A stretch of 64,000 nt of DNA from DAHUYF01 sp035623985 (GTDB taxonomy: Bacteria > Pseudomonadota > Alphaproteobacteria > ATCC43930 > CGMCC-115725): the NCBI GenBank assembly GCA_035623985.1, contig DASPSJ010000091.1, positions 66,643 to 130,642 of the forward strand, read 5' to 3'. The notes beneath the pieces were generated by a model. The model searched no databases and had not been told where the DNA came from. It worked only from the letters and a program-made list of their open reading frames with translations. Below are positions 15,784 to 25,171 of the stretch, one piece after another (the first letter of the stretch is position 1; each line of letters begins with the position of its first letter). The translations under genes were made by a program, and so were the position numbers.

Positions 15784-17178
15784 ATGAGCGTGATCGATCA
15801 GGGTACGGCGCCCGCGCCGCCTCCGCGCCTGGCAATGCCGCAGGTGGCGGAGCAGCAGCTATCGCTCTTCGAGATGACGCGCGTGCTGCGGGACAATTCG
15901 CTCGCCACCTATCGCGCCGAGTCCTACACCGCCGACATCCTCGACCGCCGGCTGCTCTGGAGGCACACCTTCATCGTCAACGAGCCCGGCGCGATCAAGC
16001 ACATCCTGCTCGACAACGCCGCCAACTACCACAAGACGGAGATCACGCGCCGATTGCTCGAGCCCGGCCTCGGCCGCGGCCTGCTCACCAGCGAGGACGA
16101 GACCTGGCGGCGCCACCGCCGCATCATGGCGCCCGCCTTCGATCACCGCAGTATCGTCAGCTATTCGCCGATCATGATCGAGACGGCGTTGCGGCTGCTC
16201 GCCACGTGGGACGCTCTTCCCGCCGGCACCGCGGTCGACGTCGCCGCGGCGATGATGCGTGCGACGCTCGATATCATCTCGCGCACGATGTTCTCCACCG
16301 ATTCCGACGGGATCGTCGGCATCGTCGAGCGCGACGTCGCACGCTATCAGGCGGAGATACGGCCGGAGCTCGCCGACCTCCTGGGGCTGCCGGCGTGGCT
16401 TTCCCGGCTCTGGGGCTCGCGCCGATCCACGAACATCTTCACCGAATTCGATCGCGCCATCGATCGATTGCTGGCGTCGCGCGAGCAAGCCGGGGAAGCT
16501 CAGCCCAAGGACCTCCTTGCCCGCCTCATCGCCGCGCGCGACGAGGAGACCGGCGGCGGCATGACCGCGCAGGAAGTGCGCGATCAGGTGGTCACCATCT
16601 TCATGGCCGGCCACGAGACCACGGCGGTGGCGCTGACCTGGACGTGGTACCTGCTCTCGCAGCACCCCGCCGCCGAGGCGAAGCTGCAGGACGAGCTGCG
16701 CGCGGTCCTGGGCGGACGTCCACCGGAGCACGGGGACCTCGCCAGGCTTCCCTATACGCGGATGGTGATCGAGGAGGCGATGCGCCTTTATCCGCCGGCG
16801 CATACGCTGTCGCGCGCCGCGCTCAAGCCGGACGAGGTGCTGGGCAAGCGCATCCCCAAGGGCGCGACCATCCTGATCGTGCCCTGGCTGCTCCACCGCA
16901 ATCCCAAGCTCTGGGAGAGCCCCGAGCGTTTCGATCCCGAGCGCTTTGCCCCCGAGCGCGTGGCCCGGCGCCACCGCTTCGCCTATATCCCCTTCGGCGC
17001 CGGACCGCGCATCTGCATTGGCGCCGCTTTCGCCATGGCGGAGGCAATGCTGATCCTGGCAACCGTGGCGCAGCGCTACCGGCTGCGGCTCCTGCCCGGC
17101 TTCCCGGTCGATCCGCAGGGCCTCATCACCTTGCGCCCGCGGCACGGAATGCGGATGACGCTGGAACGGCGGAACTGA
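15784..17178 (+). CDS. Cytochrome P450
   Basis: A 464-residue heme-thiolate monooxygenase. Visible signatures: I-helix oxygen-binding AGHETTA, K-helix ExxR in EEAMR, the PERF-like FDPERFAPER, and the heme loop FGAGPRICIG with the iron ligand Cys411. No N-terminal membrane anchor is seen, so it is a soluble bacterial P450 needing a separate redox partner, and no ferredoxin is adjacent. ATG 15784 is chosen because AAAGGA lies a few bases upstream. It is just outside the right repeat, so whether it belongs to the biosynthetic locus is open. Confidence 0.93.
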   Translation: MSVIDQGTAPAPPPRLAMPQVAEQQLSLFEMTRVLRDNSLATYRAESYTADILDRRLLWRHTFIVNEPGAIKHILLDNAANYHKTEITRRLLEPGLGRGLLTSEDETWRRHRRIMAPAFDHRSIVSYSPIMIETALRLLATWDALPAGTAVDVAAAMMRATLDIISRTMFSTDSDGIVGIVERDVARYQAEIRPELADLLGLPAWLSRLWGSRRSTNIFTEFDRAIDRLLASREQAGEAQPKDLLARLIAARDEETGGGMTAQEVRDQVVTIFMAGHETTAVALTWTWYLLSQHPAAEAKLQDELRAVLGGRPPEHGDLARLPYTRMVIEEAMRLYPPAHTLSRAALKPDEVLGKRIPKGATILIVPWLLHRNPKLWESPERFDPERFAPERVARRHRFAYIPFGAGPRICIGAAFAMAEAMLILATVAQRYRLRLLPGFPVDPQGLITLRPRHGMRMTLERRN

Positions 17179-17213
17179 GCAGGCGGGCGGCCTCTGCGTC
17201 CGAGGCTCCGGGC

Positions 17214-20200
17214 TCAACCGCTCTCTTCCTGCAGCGACAACAGGCCGGCATTGCCGCCCGAGGCGGTGGTGTCGATGCTGAGCGTGCGCTCGGCGGCGAA
17301 GCGGTGCAGGTAATGCGGCCCGCCGGCCTTGGGGCCGGTCCCGGACAGGCCCATGCCGCCGAAAGGCTGCACCCCCACCACCGCACCGATCATATTGCGA
17401 TTGACATAGGTGTTGCCGATCGGCAGGCGCTGCTCGATGCGCGCCACCGTCTCGTCGATGCGGCTGTGGATGCCCAAGGTCAGGCCGTAGCCGGTGGCGG
17501 CGATGGCGTCGAGCACGCGATCGAGGGCGTCGCCCTGCCAGCGGATGACGTGCAGGATCGGTCCGAACACTTCGCCCCGAAGCAGGTCGAGGCGGTCGAT
17601 CTCGAAAGCGCGCGGCGCGAAGAACGTGCCGTGCTCGGTCCCGGGCGGCAGGTCGAGCGCGCAAATGAGCCGGCCTTCCCGCGTCATGCGCTCGGCATGG
17701 CGCTCGAGCGTGGCGCGCGCCTCGTCGTCGATCACCGGGCCGATATCGGTGGCGATGAGGCCGGGATCGCCGATGACGAGTTCGCGCATCGCGCCGTCGA
17801 GCAGAGAGATGACCCGCGGCGCGATATCCTCTTGCACGAACAGCACGCGCAAGGCCGAGCAGCGCTGGCCGGCGCTGTCGAAGGCGGAAGCGATGACATC
17901 GGCCACGAGCTGCTCGGGAAGCGCCGATGAATCCGCGATGAGCGCGTTCTGGCCGCCGGTCTCGGCAATGAGCGGCACGATCGGCCCCGGCCGTTCCGCC
18001 AGCGCACGGTTGATGGCGCGCGCCGTCTCGGTCGAGCCGGTAAAGGCGACGCCGGCGATGCGGGGATCGGCCACCAACGGCGCCCCGACGCTGGTGCCGT
18101 CGCCCGGAAGCAAGGCCAGGACATCGCCGGGAATGCCGGCCTGGTGCAAGAGGCGCACGGCGGCGGCGGCGACGAGCGGGGTCTGCTCGGCGGGCTTGGC
18201 CACCACCGCGTTGCCGGCGGCGAGCGCCGCGACGACCTGGCCGGTGAAGATGGCCAGCGGAAAATTCCACGGCGCGATGCAGGCGAAGACGCCGCGGCCG
18301 TGCAGCGCCAGCGTATTGCGCTCTCCCGTCGGCCCCGGCAGCGTTTCGGCGGCGGCGAAGTCCGCGCGCGCGCGTTGCGCGTAATAGCGGCAGTAATCGA
18401 CCGCCTCGCGCACTTCGGAGAGCGCATCGGGGATGGTCCGCCCGCCTTCGCGCAGGATGAGCGCCATGAGCGCGGGCAGGCGCGCCTCCATGAGCGCGGC
18501 GGCACGCTCGAGACGGGAGGCGCGCTCCTCGGCATTGACGCGATCCCAGCCCGGCGCCGCCGCGACGGCGCGCGCCAGCGCCTCGTCGCGATGCTCCGGC
18601 GTCGCCTCGGCAACAGTACCGATCTCGCGCCGGCGGTCGGCGGGATCGCGCACCGGCCGGACGGCGGCGGAACGCTCGCTGCCGCCGATGATCGGCGCGG
18701 CGTGCCAGGGCTCGATGGCATAGGTCATGGCCTCCGCCAGCTCGGCCAGCCGCAAGGGATCGGAGAGATCGATGCCGCGCGCGTTGGGCCGCCCGGCGCC
18801 GTAGAGGTCACGCGGCAGCGGGATGCGCGGATGCGGCTTGCCCAGCAGCGCCGCGAGGCGCGCCACGGGATCGGCGACGATCTCGGCGATCGGCGCCCGC
18901 TCGTCGACCAGCCGATTGACGAAAGAGGTGTTCGAGCCGTTCTCGAGCAGGCGCCGCACGAGATAGGCCAGGAGATCCTCATGGCCGCCGACCGGAGCGT
19001 AGACGCGGCAGGGACGGTCGAGCTTGTCTTTCCCGACGACCTGCTCGTAAAGCGCGTCGCCCATGCCGTGCAGGCGCTGGAACTCGTAGTCGCGCCGCGC
19101 GCCGGCGAGTTCGAGCACGGCGGCGAGCGTATGCGCATTGTGCGTGGCGAATTGCGGATAGAAGGCGTCGGGCGCCGCCAGGAGGCGACGGGCGCAAGCG
19201 AGATAAGAGACGTCGGTGGCAAGCTTGCGGGTGAAGACCGGATATCCCTCGAGGCCGCGCTCCTGGCTGTGCTTGATCTCGCTGTCCCAATAGGCGCCCT
19301 TGACCAGCCGCAGCATCAGCCGGCGCCGGCTGCGCCGGGCGAGCGCGGCGAGCCAATCGATCAGCGGCAAGGCGCGCTTCTGATAGGACTGGACGGCAAG
19401 GCCAAGCCCGTTCCAGCCGGCGAGCGCGGGATCGAGCGCCAAGGCCGCGACGAGGTCGAGGGAGAGATCGAGCCGGTCGGCCTCCTCGGCATCGATGGTG
19501 AAGCCGATCCCGGCCGCCCGCGCCCCGCGCGCCAATGCGGCAAGGCGCGGTCCGAGCTCCTCCAGCACGCGCCGGCGCTGGCTTTCCTCGTAGCGCGGAT
19601 GGAGCGCCGAGAGCTTCACCGAGATGCCGGGAGCGGCAAAGACGTCGTCGCGCCTGGCCGCGGCGCCGATGGCGGCGATGGCGGCGCCATAGGCCGCGAA
19701 ATAACGCTCTGCATCGGCGGCGCTGCGCGCGGCCTCGCCGAGCATGTCGTAGGAATGGCGGTAGCCCTGGCGCTCGGCCGGTCTCGCCCGATCCAGCGCC
19801 TCCGCAATCGTGCGCCCCATGACGAATTGGCGGGCGAGGACGCGGATGGCGGCGGTCACCGCCTGGCGCACCACCGGCTCGCCGGAGCGCGCCAACAGGC
19901 GGCGCAGCGCTTGCGCGAGGTCGCCATGCGAATCGACGTCGCCCATCAGCCGCCCGGTGAGCATCAACGCCCAGGTCGAGGCATTGACGAGCAGCGAGGT
20001 CGATTGGCCGAGGTGGCTCGCCCAATCGGCGGGCGCCAGCTTGTCGCGGATGAGCCGGTCGACGGTGCCGGCATCGGGAATGCGCAGCAACGCCTCGGCC
20101 AGACACATGAGCGCCACGCCCTCAGGCGTCGACAGCGCATACTCATGCATCAGCGCGTCGATGCCGCCCTTGCCGTGCTGGCGCTGGCGCGTCTCGACGA

Positions 20201-20366
20201 CAAGACCGTGAGCGCGCCGGGAGATGCGCTCGCCGAGCTCGGCCGGCATGCTCGCCGCCGCAAGGACGCGCTCGACCGCTTCGGTCTCGTCGACGCGGCA
20301 GGCCAGACGCACGGCCTGCCGGAGCGGATCGGGTTTCGGCAACGGCGCGGCGAAAACCAGGCCCAT
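17214..20366 (-). CDS. putA: Bifunctional proline dehydrogenase / delta-1-pyrroline-5-carboxylate dehydrogenase
   Basis: A 1,050-residue enzyme oxidising proline to glutamate in two steps. The N-terminal proline dehydrogenase barrel contains RLVKGAYWDSEIK and YAPVGGHEDLL; the C-terminal aldehyde dehydrogenase has the catalytic Cys in SAGQRCSALR and the Glu in LIAETGGQNA. There is no ribbon-helix-helix DNA-binding domain, and the length matches the short bifunctional PutA type common in alphaproteobacteria, so it should not repress its own gene. It is divergent from the ABC operon at 20712, and the palindrome at 20602 lies between them. Confidence 0.95.
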   Translation of the reverse strand: MGLVFAAPLPKPDPLRQAVRLACRVDETEAVERVLAAASMPAELGERISRRAHGLVVETRQRQHGKGGIDALMHEYALSTPEGVALMCLAEALLRIPDAGTVDRLIRDKLAPADWASHLGQSTSLLVNASTWALMLTGRLMGDVDSHGDLAQALRRLLARSGEPVVRQAVTAAIRVLARQFVMGRTIAEALDRARPAERQGYRHSYDMLGEAARSAADAERYFAAYGAAIAAIGAAARRDDVFAAPGISVKLSALHPRYEESQRRRVLEELGPRLAALARGARAAGIGFTIDAEEADRLDLSLDLVAALALDPALAGWNGLGLAVQSYQKRALPLIDWLAALARRSRRRLMLRLVKGAYWDSEIKHSQERGLEGYPVFTRKLATDVSYLACARRLLAAPDAFYPQFATHNAHTLAAVLELAGARRDYEFQRLHGMGDALYEQVVGKDKLDRPCRVYAPVGGHEDLLAYLVRRLLENGSNTSFVNRLVDERAPIAEIVADPVARLAALLGKPHPRIPLPRDLYGAGRPNARGIDLSDPLRLAELAEAMTYAIEPWHAAPIIGGSERSAAVRPVRDPADRRREIGTVAEATPEHRDEALARAVAAAPGWDRVNAEERASRLERAAALMEARLPALMALILREGGRTIPDALSEVREAVDYCRYYAQRARADFAAAETLPGPTGERNTLALHGRGVFACIAPWNFPLAIFTGQVVAALAAGNAVVAKPAEQTPLVAAAAVRLLHQAGIPGDVLALLPGDGTSVGAPLVADPRIAGVAFTGSTETARAINRALAERPGPIVPLIAETGGQNALIADSSALPEQLVADVIASAFDSAGQRCSALRVLFVQEDIAPRVISLLDGAMRELVIGDPGLIATDIGPVIDDEARATLERHAERMTREGRLICALDLPPGTEHGTFFAPRAFEIDRLDLLRGEVFGPILHVIRWQGDALDRVLDAIAATGYGLTLGIHSRIDETVARIEQRLPIGNTYVNRNMIGAVVGVQPFGGMGLSGTGPKAGGPHYLHRFAAERTLSIDTTASGGNAGLLSLQEESG

Positions 20367-20601
20367 GGGGCTTCCAGCGTTGGGGCTTGCTCAATCAGGC
20401 GCAACAGGATCATGATCGAGCAAAGCCCGTTTATGAAGGCCTCTTCGGCAGCAAGGACCCGCGCAGGCAGAATGGCAGAGAAAGCCTGGTTCCGAAGCCA
20501 AGCCAATGGCAAAGCCGCGCAAGGGGAACGCGATGCCCGGCGTCGCGCCGCGGCGACATCGGGCTTGCCCCGCCGGTCGCTCCGAGACGTTAGACACTCA
20601 T

Positions 20602-20631
20602 AAAGAGTTAATTTGTATAATTAAACTCTTA
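20602..20631. promoter_or_regulatory. AT-rich operator-like inverted repeat between putA and ABC operon
   Basis: The arms AAGAGTTAATT and AATTAAACTCTT are complementary apart from one bulged base, separated by TGTAT-like DNA, in otherwise GC-rich sequence. The 345-bp gap 20367-20711 contains no credible gene. The position about 80 bases before the first ABC gene suits a repressor site or overlapping promoter. No regulator gene is adjacent, so the binding protein is unknown. Confidence 0.45.
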
Positions 20632-20711
20632 TAGATTGAAAAACGAGCGCATCCGTTTAGCTTTACTGCAGCAACGCCGCCAGCAAGAGCGGTCCAGAGC
20701 GGGAGGAAACG

Positions 20712-22064
20712 ATGAAGACAACGGCTGTTTCGCGCCGCAAATTCCTGAAGCGCGCGGCATTGGCGACGACCGCTGCGGTCGCCGCCCCCTATATGCGGAC
20801 GTCCCATTCCGCCGGACGGCTGACGCTCGGCTGCTGGGACCACTGGGTCCCCGGGGCGAACAATACGCTCGTGGCGATCTGCAACGAGTGGGGCGAGAAG
20901 AACCACGTCGAGGTGCAGATCGACTTCATCACCGCGATCGGCGACAAGGACATCCTCACGGCAAGCGCCGAGGCGCAGGCGCGCACCGGCCACGACATCA
21001 TGCAGCACCGCTCCTGGCAGGTTCAGGTGCATCGAACCGTGCTCGAGCCGGCCGACGATGTGATCAATGCCTTGACCAAGGATCACGGCCCGATCTCCAA
21101 GAACACCGAATACCTGGCCCGGCACGACGGCAAGTGGCTGGCCGTGCCGTCCATCGTGGGAAGCCAGGTAAAGCCCTGCTGCTCGCGCATCGATCTCTAC
21201 AAGCAATATTGCGGCATCGACGTGACGCAGATCTTCCCGCCCGACGAAAGCAAGCGCGACAAGGCGCTGGTCGATAGCTGGAACTGGGACCTCTATCTCG
21301 CCACGGCCGAGAAGCTGTTCAAGGCGGGCTATCCCATAGGCATGGCGATGGGCCAGACCAGCGACGCCATAGACTGGGTCGGCGCGCTGTTCCGCTCTTT
21401 CGGTGCCGTCTTCGTCGACGAGAAGGACGACATCAAGGTCGATTCCGCCGAGACGCGGGCAACGCTCGACTACGCGGCAAAGCTGATGGCGTTCAACCCG
21501 CCCGACGTCTACGCCTGGGACGACTCCGGCAACAACAAATGGCTCATCTCCGGCAAGGGCTCGAGCATCATAAATCCGCCGAGCGCCTGGGCGGTGGCCA
21601 AGCGCGACAATCCGAAAGTGGCCGAGCAGTGCTGGACGCACGACATACCGCGCGGACCCAAGGGCCGCTTCCTTCCCTACCTGCCCTTCTTCTACGGCGT
21701 CTGGAGCTTCGGCCAGAACAAGACGGCGGCGAAGGAGCTCATCCGCCACGTCGTCGACAAGCCGCAGGCGAAACGCCAGGTGGAGGCATCGATGGGCTAT
21801 GACCTGCCGGCGTTCAAGAGCTATTACGATTTCGACGTCTGGAAGACGGTCGAGCCGCCGCCGGGGACGGTCTACAACTACCCGCCGCGGGGCGACGAGC
21901 AGGAAACCATGGCGGGATATCCGGCGCGCCCCGACGTCGCGGCGCAGCTCTACAATCAGGCGCTGCAGCCCGTGATGATCGCGAAGGTCGCCCAGGGCAA
22001 GGAAAAAATCGACGACGTCGTCAAGTGGGCGCAGGGCGAGTGCGAAAGCTATCTGCGCAGCTAG
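20712..22064 (+). CDS. ABC transporter substrate-binding protein, family 1 (sugar type), Tat-exported
   Basis: A 450-residue extracytoplasmic solute-binding protein. The N-terminus SRRKFLKRAALATTAAVAAP is a twin-arginine signal peptide, so it is exported folded. The mature part resembles family 1 binding proteins of MalFGK/Ugp-type importers. GGAGGAAACG precedes the ATG. First gene of a four-gene importer operon; the ligand (a sugar, polyol or glycerol phosphate) is not identifiable from sequence alone. Confidence 0.9.
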   Translation: MKTTAVSRRKFLKRAALATTAAVAAPYMRTSHSAGRLTLGCWDHWVPGANNTLVAICNEWGEKNHVEVQIDFITAIGDKDILTASAEAQARTGHDIMQHRSWQVQVHRTVLEPADDVINALTKDHGPISKNTEYLARHDGKWLAVPSIVGSQVKPCCSRIDLYKQYCGIDVTQIFPPDESKRDKALVDSWNWDLYLATAEKLFKAGYPIGMAMGQTSDAIDWVGALFRSFGAVFVDEKDDIKVDSAETRATLDYAAKLMAFNPPDVYAWDDSGNNKWLISGKGSSIINPPSAWAVAKRDNPKVAEQCWTHDIPRGPKGRFLPYLPFFYGVWSFGQNKTAAKELIRHVVDKPQAKRQVEASMGYDLPAFKSYYDFDVWKTVEPPPGTVYNYPPRGDEQETMAGYPARPDVAAQLYNQALQPVMIAKVAQGKEKIDDVVKWAQGECESYLRS

Positions 22065-22166
22065 GCGAGGCGTTCGACGAGCGCGGGGAGGCACGGCGCG
22101 GCCGGGCGCAGCGCCGCGCCATCCACCCGCCGGAACGCCGTCGTTTGGAGCGGGAGCTTCGCCGCC

Positions 22167-23111
22167 ATGAGTGAAACGATCTCGCGCAGGTCGAGCGCGG
22201 TCAAACCGGCGGCGCCCGACGCCGCCCGGACCGGCAACCTCTATCGCCTTGCGCGGCGGCGCTCGACCACCGCTTTCCTCTTCGCCCTGCCGCTGCTGGC
22301 GGTGATCGGCGGATTGATCGTCTATCCCGGCCTTTACGCCATCTATCTCTCGATGCTCAACAAGAGCCAGACCAAATTCATCGGCCTCGGCAACTACGCC
22401 TTTCTGTTCAGCCGCGACATCTTCTGGCAGGTGGTCGAGCAGTCCTGCCTCTTCGCCATCACCGCGGTGATCCTCAAGGCGCTCATCGGCATCGTCACCG
22501 CCCATCTCGTCAACAACCTGCCGAGCAAGGGGCAGCGCAAATGGCGCGGCATGCTGCTCATCCCATGGGTGATCCCGCTCTCGCTCAGCACGCTCGGCTG
22601 GTTCTGGCTGCTCGATCCCACCTACAGCGCCTTCAACTGGCTTCTGGCCGGGATCGGCGGCCCGCACATCCCCTGGCTCAGCGAGCCCGTCTGGGCGCGG
22701 TTCTGCACCATCCTGGTCAATGTCTGGTTCGGCGCGCCGTTCTTTCTCATCATGTACCTGGCGGCGCTCAAATCGGTGCCGGAGCAGCTCTATGAGGCGG
22801 CGGCGATCGACGGCGCCAACGCCTGGCAGAAACTGATCCATATCACGCTGCCGATGATGCGCAACATCATCGCCATCACCGTGCTGTTCTCGCTCATCGT
22901 CACCTTCGCCAATTACGACATCGTCCGCGTCCTGACCTCGGGCGGGCCGCGCAATACCACGCATATCTTCGCCACCTGGGCCTTCCAGCTCGGCATCGCC
23001 AGCGGCGACATCCCGCTGGGCGCCTCGGTGTCGCTGTTCATGTTCCCGATCCTCGGCATCTCCGCCGTCTTCATCCTGCGCGGCGTCCGCCGCCGCGGTA
23101 GGGAGATCTGA
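22167..23111 (+). CDS. ABC sugar-type permease (MalF/UgpA-like)
   Basis: A 314-residue inner-membrane permease with about six helices. The cytoplasmic EAA loop is visible as YEAAAIDGANAWQKLIHITLP, the site that docks the ATPase. It follows the binding protein by about 100 bases. Its TGA overlaps by one base with the ATG of the next permease, so the two are translationally coupled. Confidence 0.92.
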   Translation: MSETISRRSSAVKPAAPDAARTGNLYRLARRRSTTAFLFALPLLAVIGGLIVYPGLYAIYLSMLNKSQTKFIGLGNYAFLFSRDIFWQVVEQSCLFAITAVILKALIGIVTAHLVNNLPSKGQRKWRGMLLIPWVIPLSLSTLGWFWLLDPTYSAFNWLLAGIGGPHIPWLSEPVWARFCTILVNVWFGAPFFLIMYLAALKSVPEQLYEAAAIDGANAWQKLIHITLPMMRNIIAITVLFSLIVTFANYDIVRVLTSGGPRNTTHIFATWAFQLGIASGDIPLGASVSLFMFPILGISAVFILRGVRRRGREI

Positions 23112-24001
23112 TGAGCGCGATCGCCGCCGACCCGCCGCGCCGCCGCGCCGTCGGCAGCCTCCGCCGCAACCGGCGCTGGGCGCTGGTCACCTCCTATGTC
23201 TTCCTCGTCCTGTTCGCGATCTTCTTTCTCACGCCGCCCTATTACCAGCTCGTGACCGCCACCAAGAGCAGCGCGGAAATCTCGAGCCAGACCACCGACC
23301 CCTGGCTGCCCTCGCCCTCGCCGACGCTGGAGAACATCGACGCGCTCTGGAACAAGACCGACTTCCCGATCTATCTCCGGAACACCGCGCTGGTCACGCT
23401 CTGCGTCGTCGTCATCACCATGGCGATCGCGGTGCCGGCGGCGTTCTCGCTCGGACGGATGAAATTCTGGGGATCGGGCATCCTCGCGACCGGCGTGTTC
23501 CTGACCTATCTCGTGCCGGATTCGCTGCTCTTCCTGCCGCTCTTCAAGGTCGTCGGCAATCTTGGGCTGCTCAACTCATACTGGGCGCTGGTGCTGGTCT
23601 ATCCGACGCTGACCGTGCCGTTCTGCACCTGGATCATGATCGGCTATTTCCAGAGCGTTCCCAAGGAGCTCGACGAGGCGGCGCTGATCGACGGCGCCAA
23701 TCACCTGCAGATGCTGTTCAAGATCTTCATCCCGGTGGCGCTGCCCGGGCTCATCGCCGCCACCATTTTCGCCTTCACCGTCTGCTGGGCCGCCTTCGTC
23801 TATCCCATGGCCTTCATCTACAGCAGCGACCAGCAGGTGCTGACGGCGGGGACGATCACCACGCTGGTCAAGGGCGACGTCTACCAATGGGGCATGATCA
23901 TGACGGCGGCGCTGATCGCGGCGGCGCCGCCGCTCGTCATCTATGCCTTCCTCATGGACTATTACATCGCCGGGCTTACCGCCGGCGCGACGAAGGGATA
24001 G
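23111..24001 (+). CDS. ABC sugar-type permease (MalG/UgpE-like)
   Basis: A 296-residue inner-membrane permease with about six helices and the EAA loop as LDEAALIDGANHLQMLFKIF. It partners the upstream permease as the second half of the membrane channel. It overlaps that gene by one base and ends five bases before the ATPase start. The cytoplasmic N-terminus is short and arginine-rich. Confidence 0.92.
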   Translation: MSAIAADPPRRRAVGSLRRNRRWALVTSYVFLVLFAIFFLTPPYYQLVTATKSSAEISSQTTDPWLPSPSPTLENIDALWNKTDFPIYLRNTALVTLCVVVITMAIAVPAAFSLGRMKFWGSGILATGVFLTYLVPDSLLFLPLFKVVGNLGLLNSYWALVLVYPTLTVPFCTWIMIGYFQSVPKELDEAALIDGANHLQMLFKIFIPVALPGLIAATIFAFTVCWAAFVYPMAFIYSSDQQVLTAGTITTLVKGDVYQWGMIMTAALIAAAPPLVIYAFLMDYYIAGLTAGATKG

Positions 24002-24006
24002 GCGCC

Positions 24007-25149
24007 ATGGCGCGGGTGACGCTCAACAAGGTCGTCAAGAAGTTCGACCAGACCGAGGCAGTGCGCGGCATCGACCTCGACATCGCCGACCGTGAATTCG
24101 TCGTGCTGGTCGGGCCGTCGGGCTGCGGCAAAAGCACCACCTTGCGGATGATCGCCGGGCTCGAAGAGACCACCGCGGGCGAGATCATGATCGGCGGCGA
24201 GATCGTCAACGACCTCCCGCCCAAGGACCGCGACATCGCCATGGTGTTCCAGAACTACGCGCTCTATCCGCACATGACGGTCTTCGAGAACATGTCCTTC
24301 GGCTTGAGGCTCAAGAAATTCCCGAAGGCCGAGATCCGGCAGCGGGTCGAGCGCGCCGCGCGCATCCTCGACATCATCGAGCTGCTGGATCGCCGCCCGC
24401 GCCAGCTCTCGGGCGGGCAGCGCCAGCGCGTCGCCATGGGCCGCGCCATCGTGCGCAACCCCAAGGTCTTCCTGTTCGACGAGCCGCTCTCCAACCTCGA
24501 CGCCAAGCTCAGGGTGCAGATGCGCACCGAGATCAAGAAAGTGCACCAGCAGGTCCGCACCACGACCGTCTACGTCACCCACGACCAGGTCGAGGCGATG
24601 ACGCTGGCCGACCGCGTCGTGGTGATGAACAGCGGACGCATCGAGCAGGTGGGCACGCCGCACGAGCTTTATCACTCGCCGAAAACGCGCTTCGTCGCCG
24701 GCTTCATCGGCTCGCCGGCGATGAATTTCCTGTCTTGCCGGCTGATCGACGCCGCGGGCGCGCTGGCGGTGCAGCTCGGCGAGGGGCTGACGCTCCCCGT
24801 CCCGGCCGAGCGCAGCGCCGCCTACCGGCCTTATGCCGGCCGCGCGCTGGTGCTGGGCCTCAGGCCCGAGCATATCACGGAGTCGCGCTCTTACGGCACG
24901 GGCGCCGAGTTCGTCCTGCCGGTCGACGTCGTCGAGCCCATGGGCATGGAGACAATGGTCTATGTCAGTGTCGACGGCACCGAGGTCTGCGCGCGCGTCA
25001 GCCCGGAGGCGGCGCTGGCGCCGGGCGAGCGCATGCGCTTCATGGCGGATATGCGCCACATGCACCTGATCGATCCCGACAGCGAGCGGGTGATCGAGGC
25101 GCCCGGCGCGGCGCGCGTCAATGGCGCGGCAGCGGTAACCGCCGCATAG
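24007..25149 (+). CDS. ABC transporter ATP-binding protein (MalK/UgpC-like)
   Basis: A 380-residue CUT1-family ATPase. Walker A GPSGCGKST, Q-loop FQNYALYPHM, signature LSGGQRQRVAMGRA, Walker B KVFLFDEPLSNLD and switch His in YVTHDQ are all present. A C-terminal TOBE-type regulatory domain follows from about residue 240. ATG 24007 is five bases after the preceding stop codon; an upstream in-frame extension is only the overlap with the permease. Last gene of the operon. Confidence 0.95.
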   Translation: MARVTLNKVVKKFDQTEAVRGIDLDIADREFVVLVGPSGCGKSTTLRMIAGLEETTAGEIMIGGEIVNDLPPKDRDIAMVFQNYALYPHMTVFENMSFGLRLKKFPKAEIRQRVERAARILDIIELLDRRPRQLSGGQRQRVAMGRAIVRNPKVFLFDEPLSNLDAKLRVQMRTEIKKVHQQVRTTTVYVTHDQVEAMTLADRVVVMNSGRIEQVGTPHELYHSPKTRFVAGFIGSPAMNFLSCRLIDAAGALAVQLGEGLTLPVPAERSAAYRPYAGRALVLGLRPEHITESRSYGTGAEFVLPVDVVEPMGMETMVYVSVDGTEVCARVSPEAALAPGERMRFMADMRHMHLIDPDSERVIEAPGAARVNGAAAVTAA

Positions 25150-25171
25150 CCGGCTCGCCGCCCGTCCGGCG

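Noticed and set aside
20598..22964. 788-codon minus-strand frame across the substrate-binding and permease genes
   Set aside because: Antisense to two clear ABC genes; composition rich in Asp/Arg/Gln as expected of a shadow frame.
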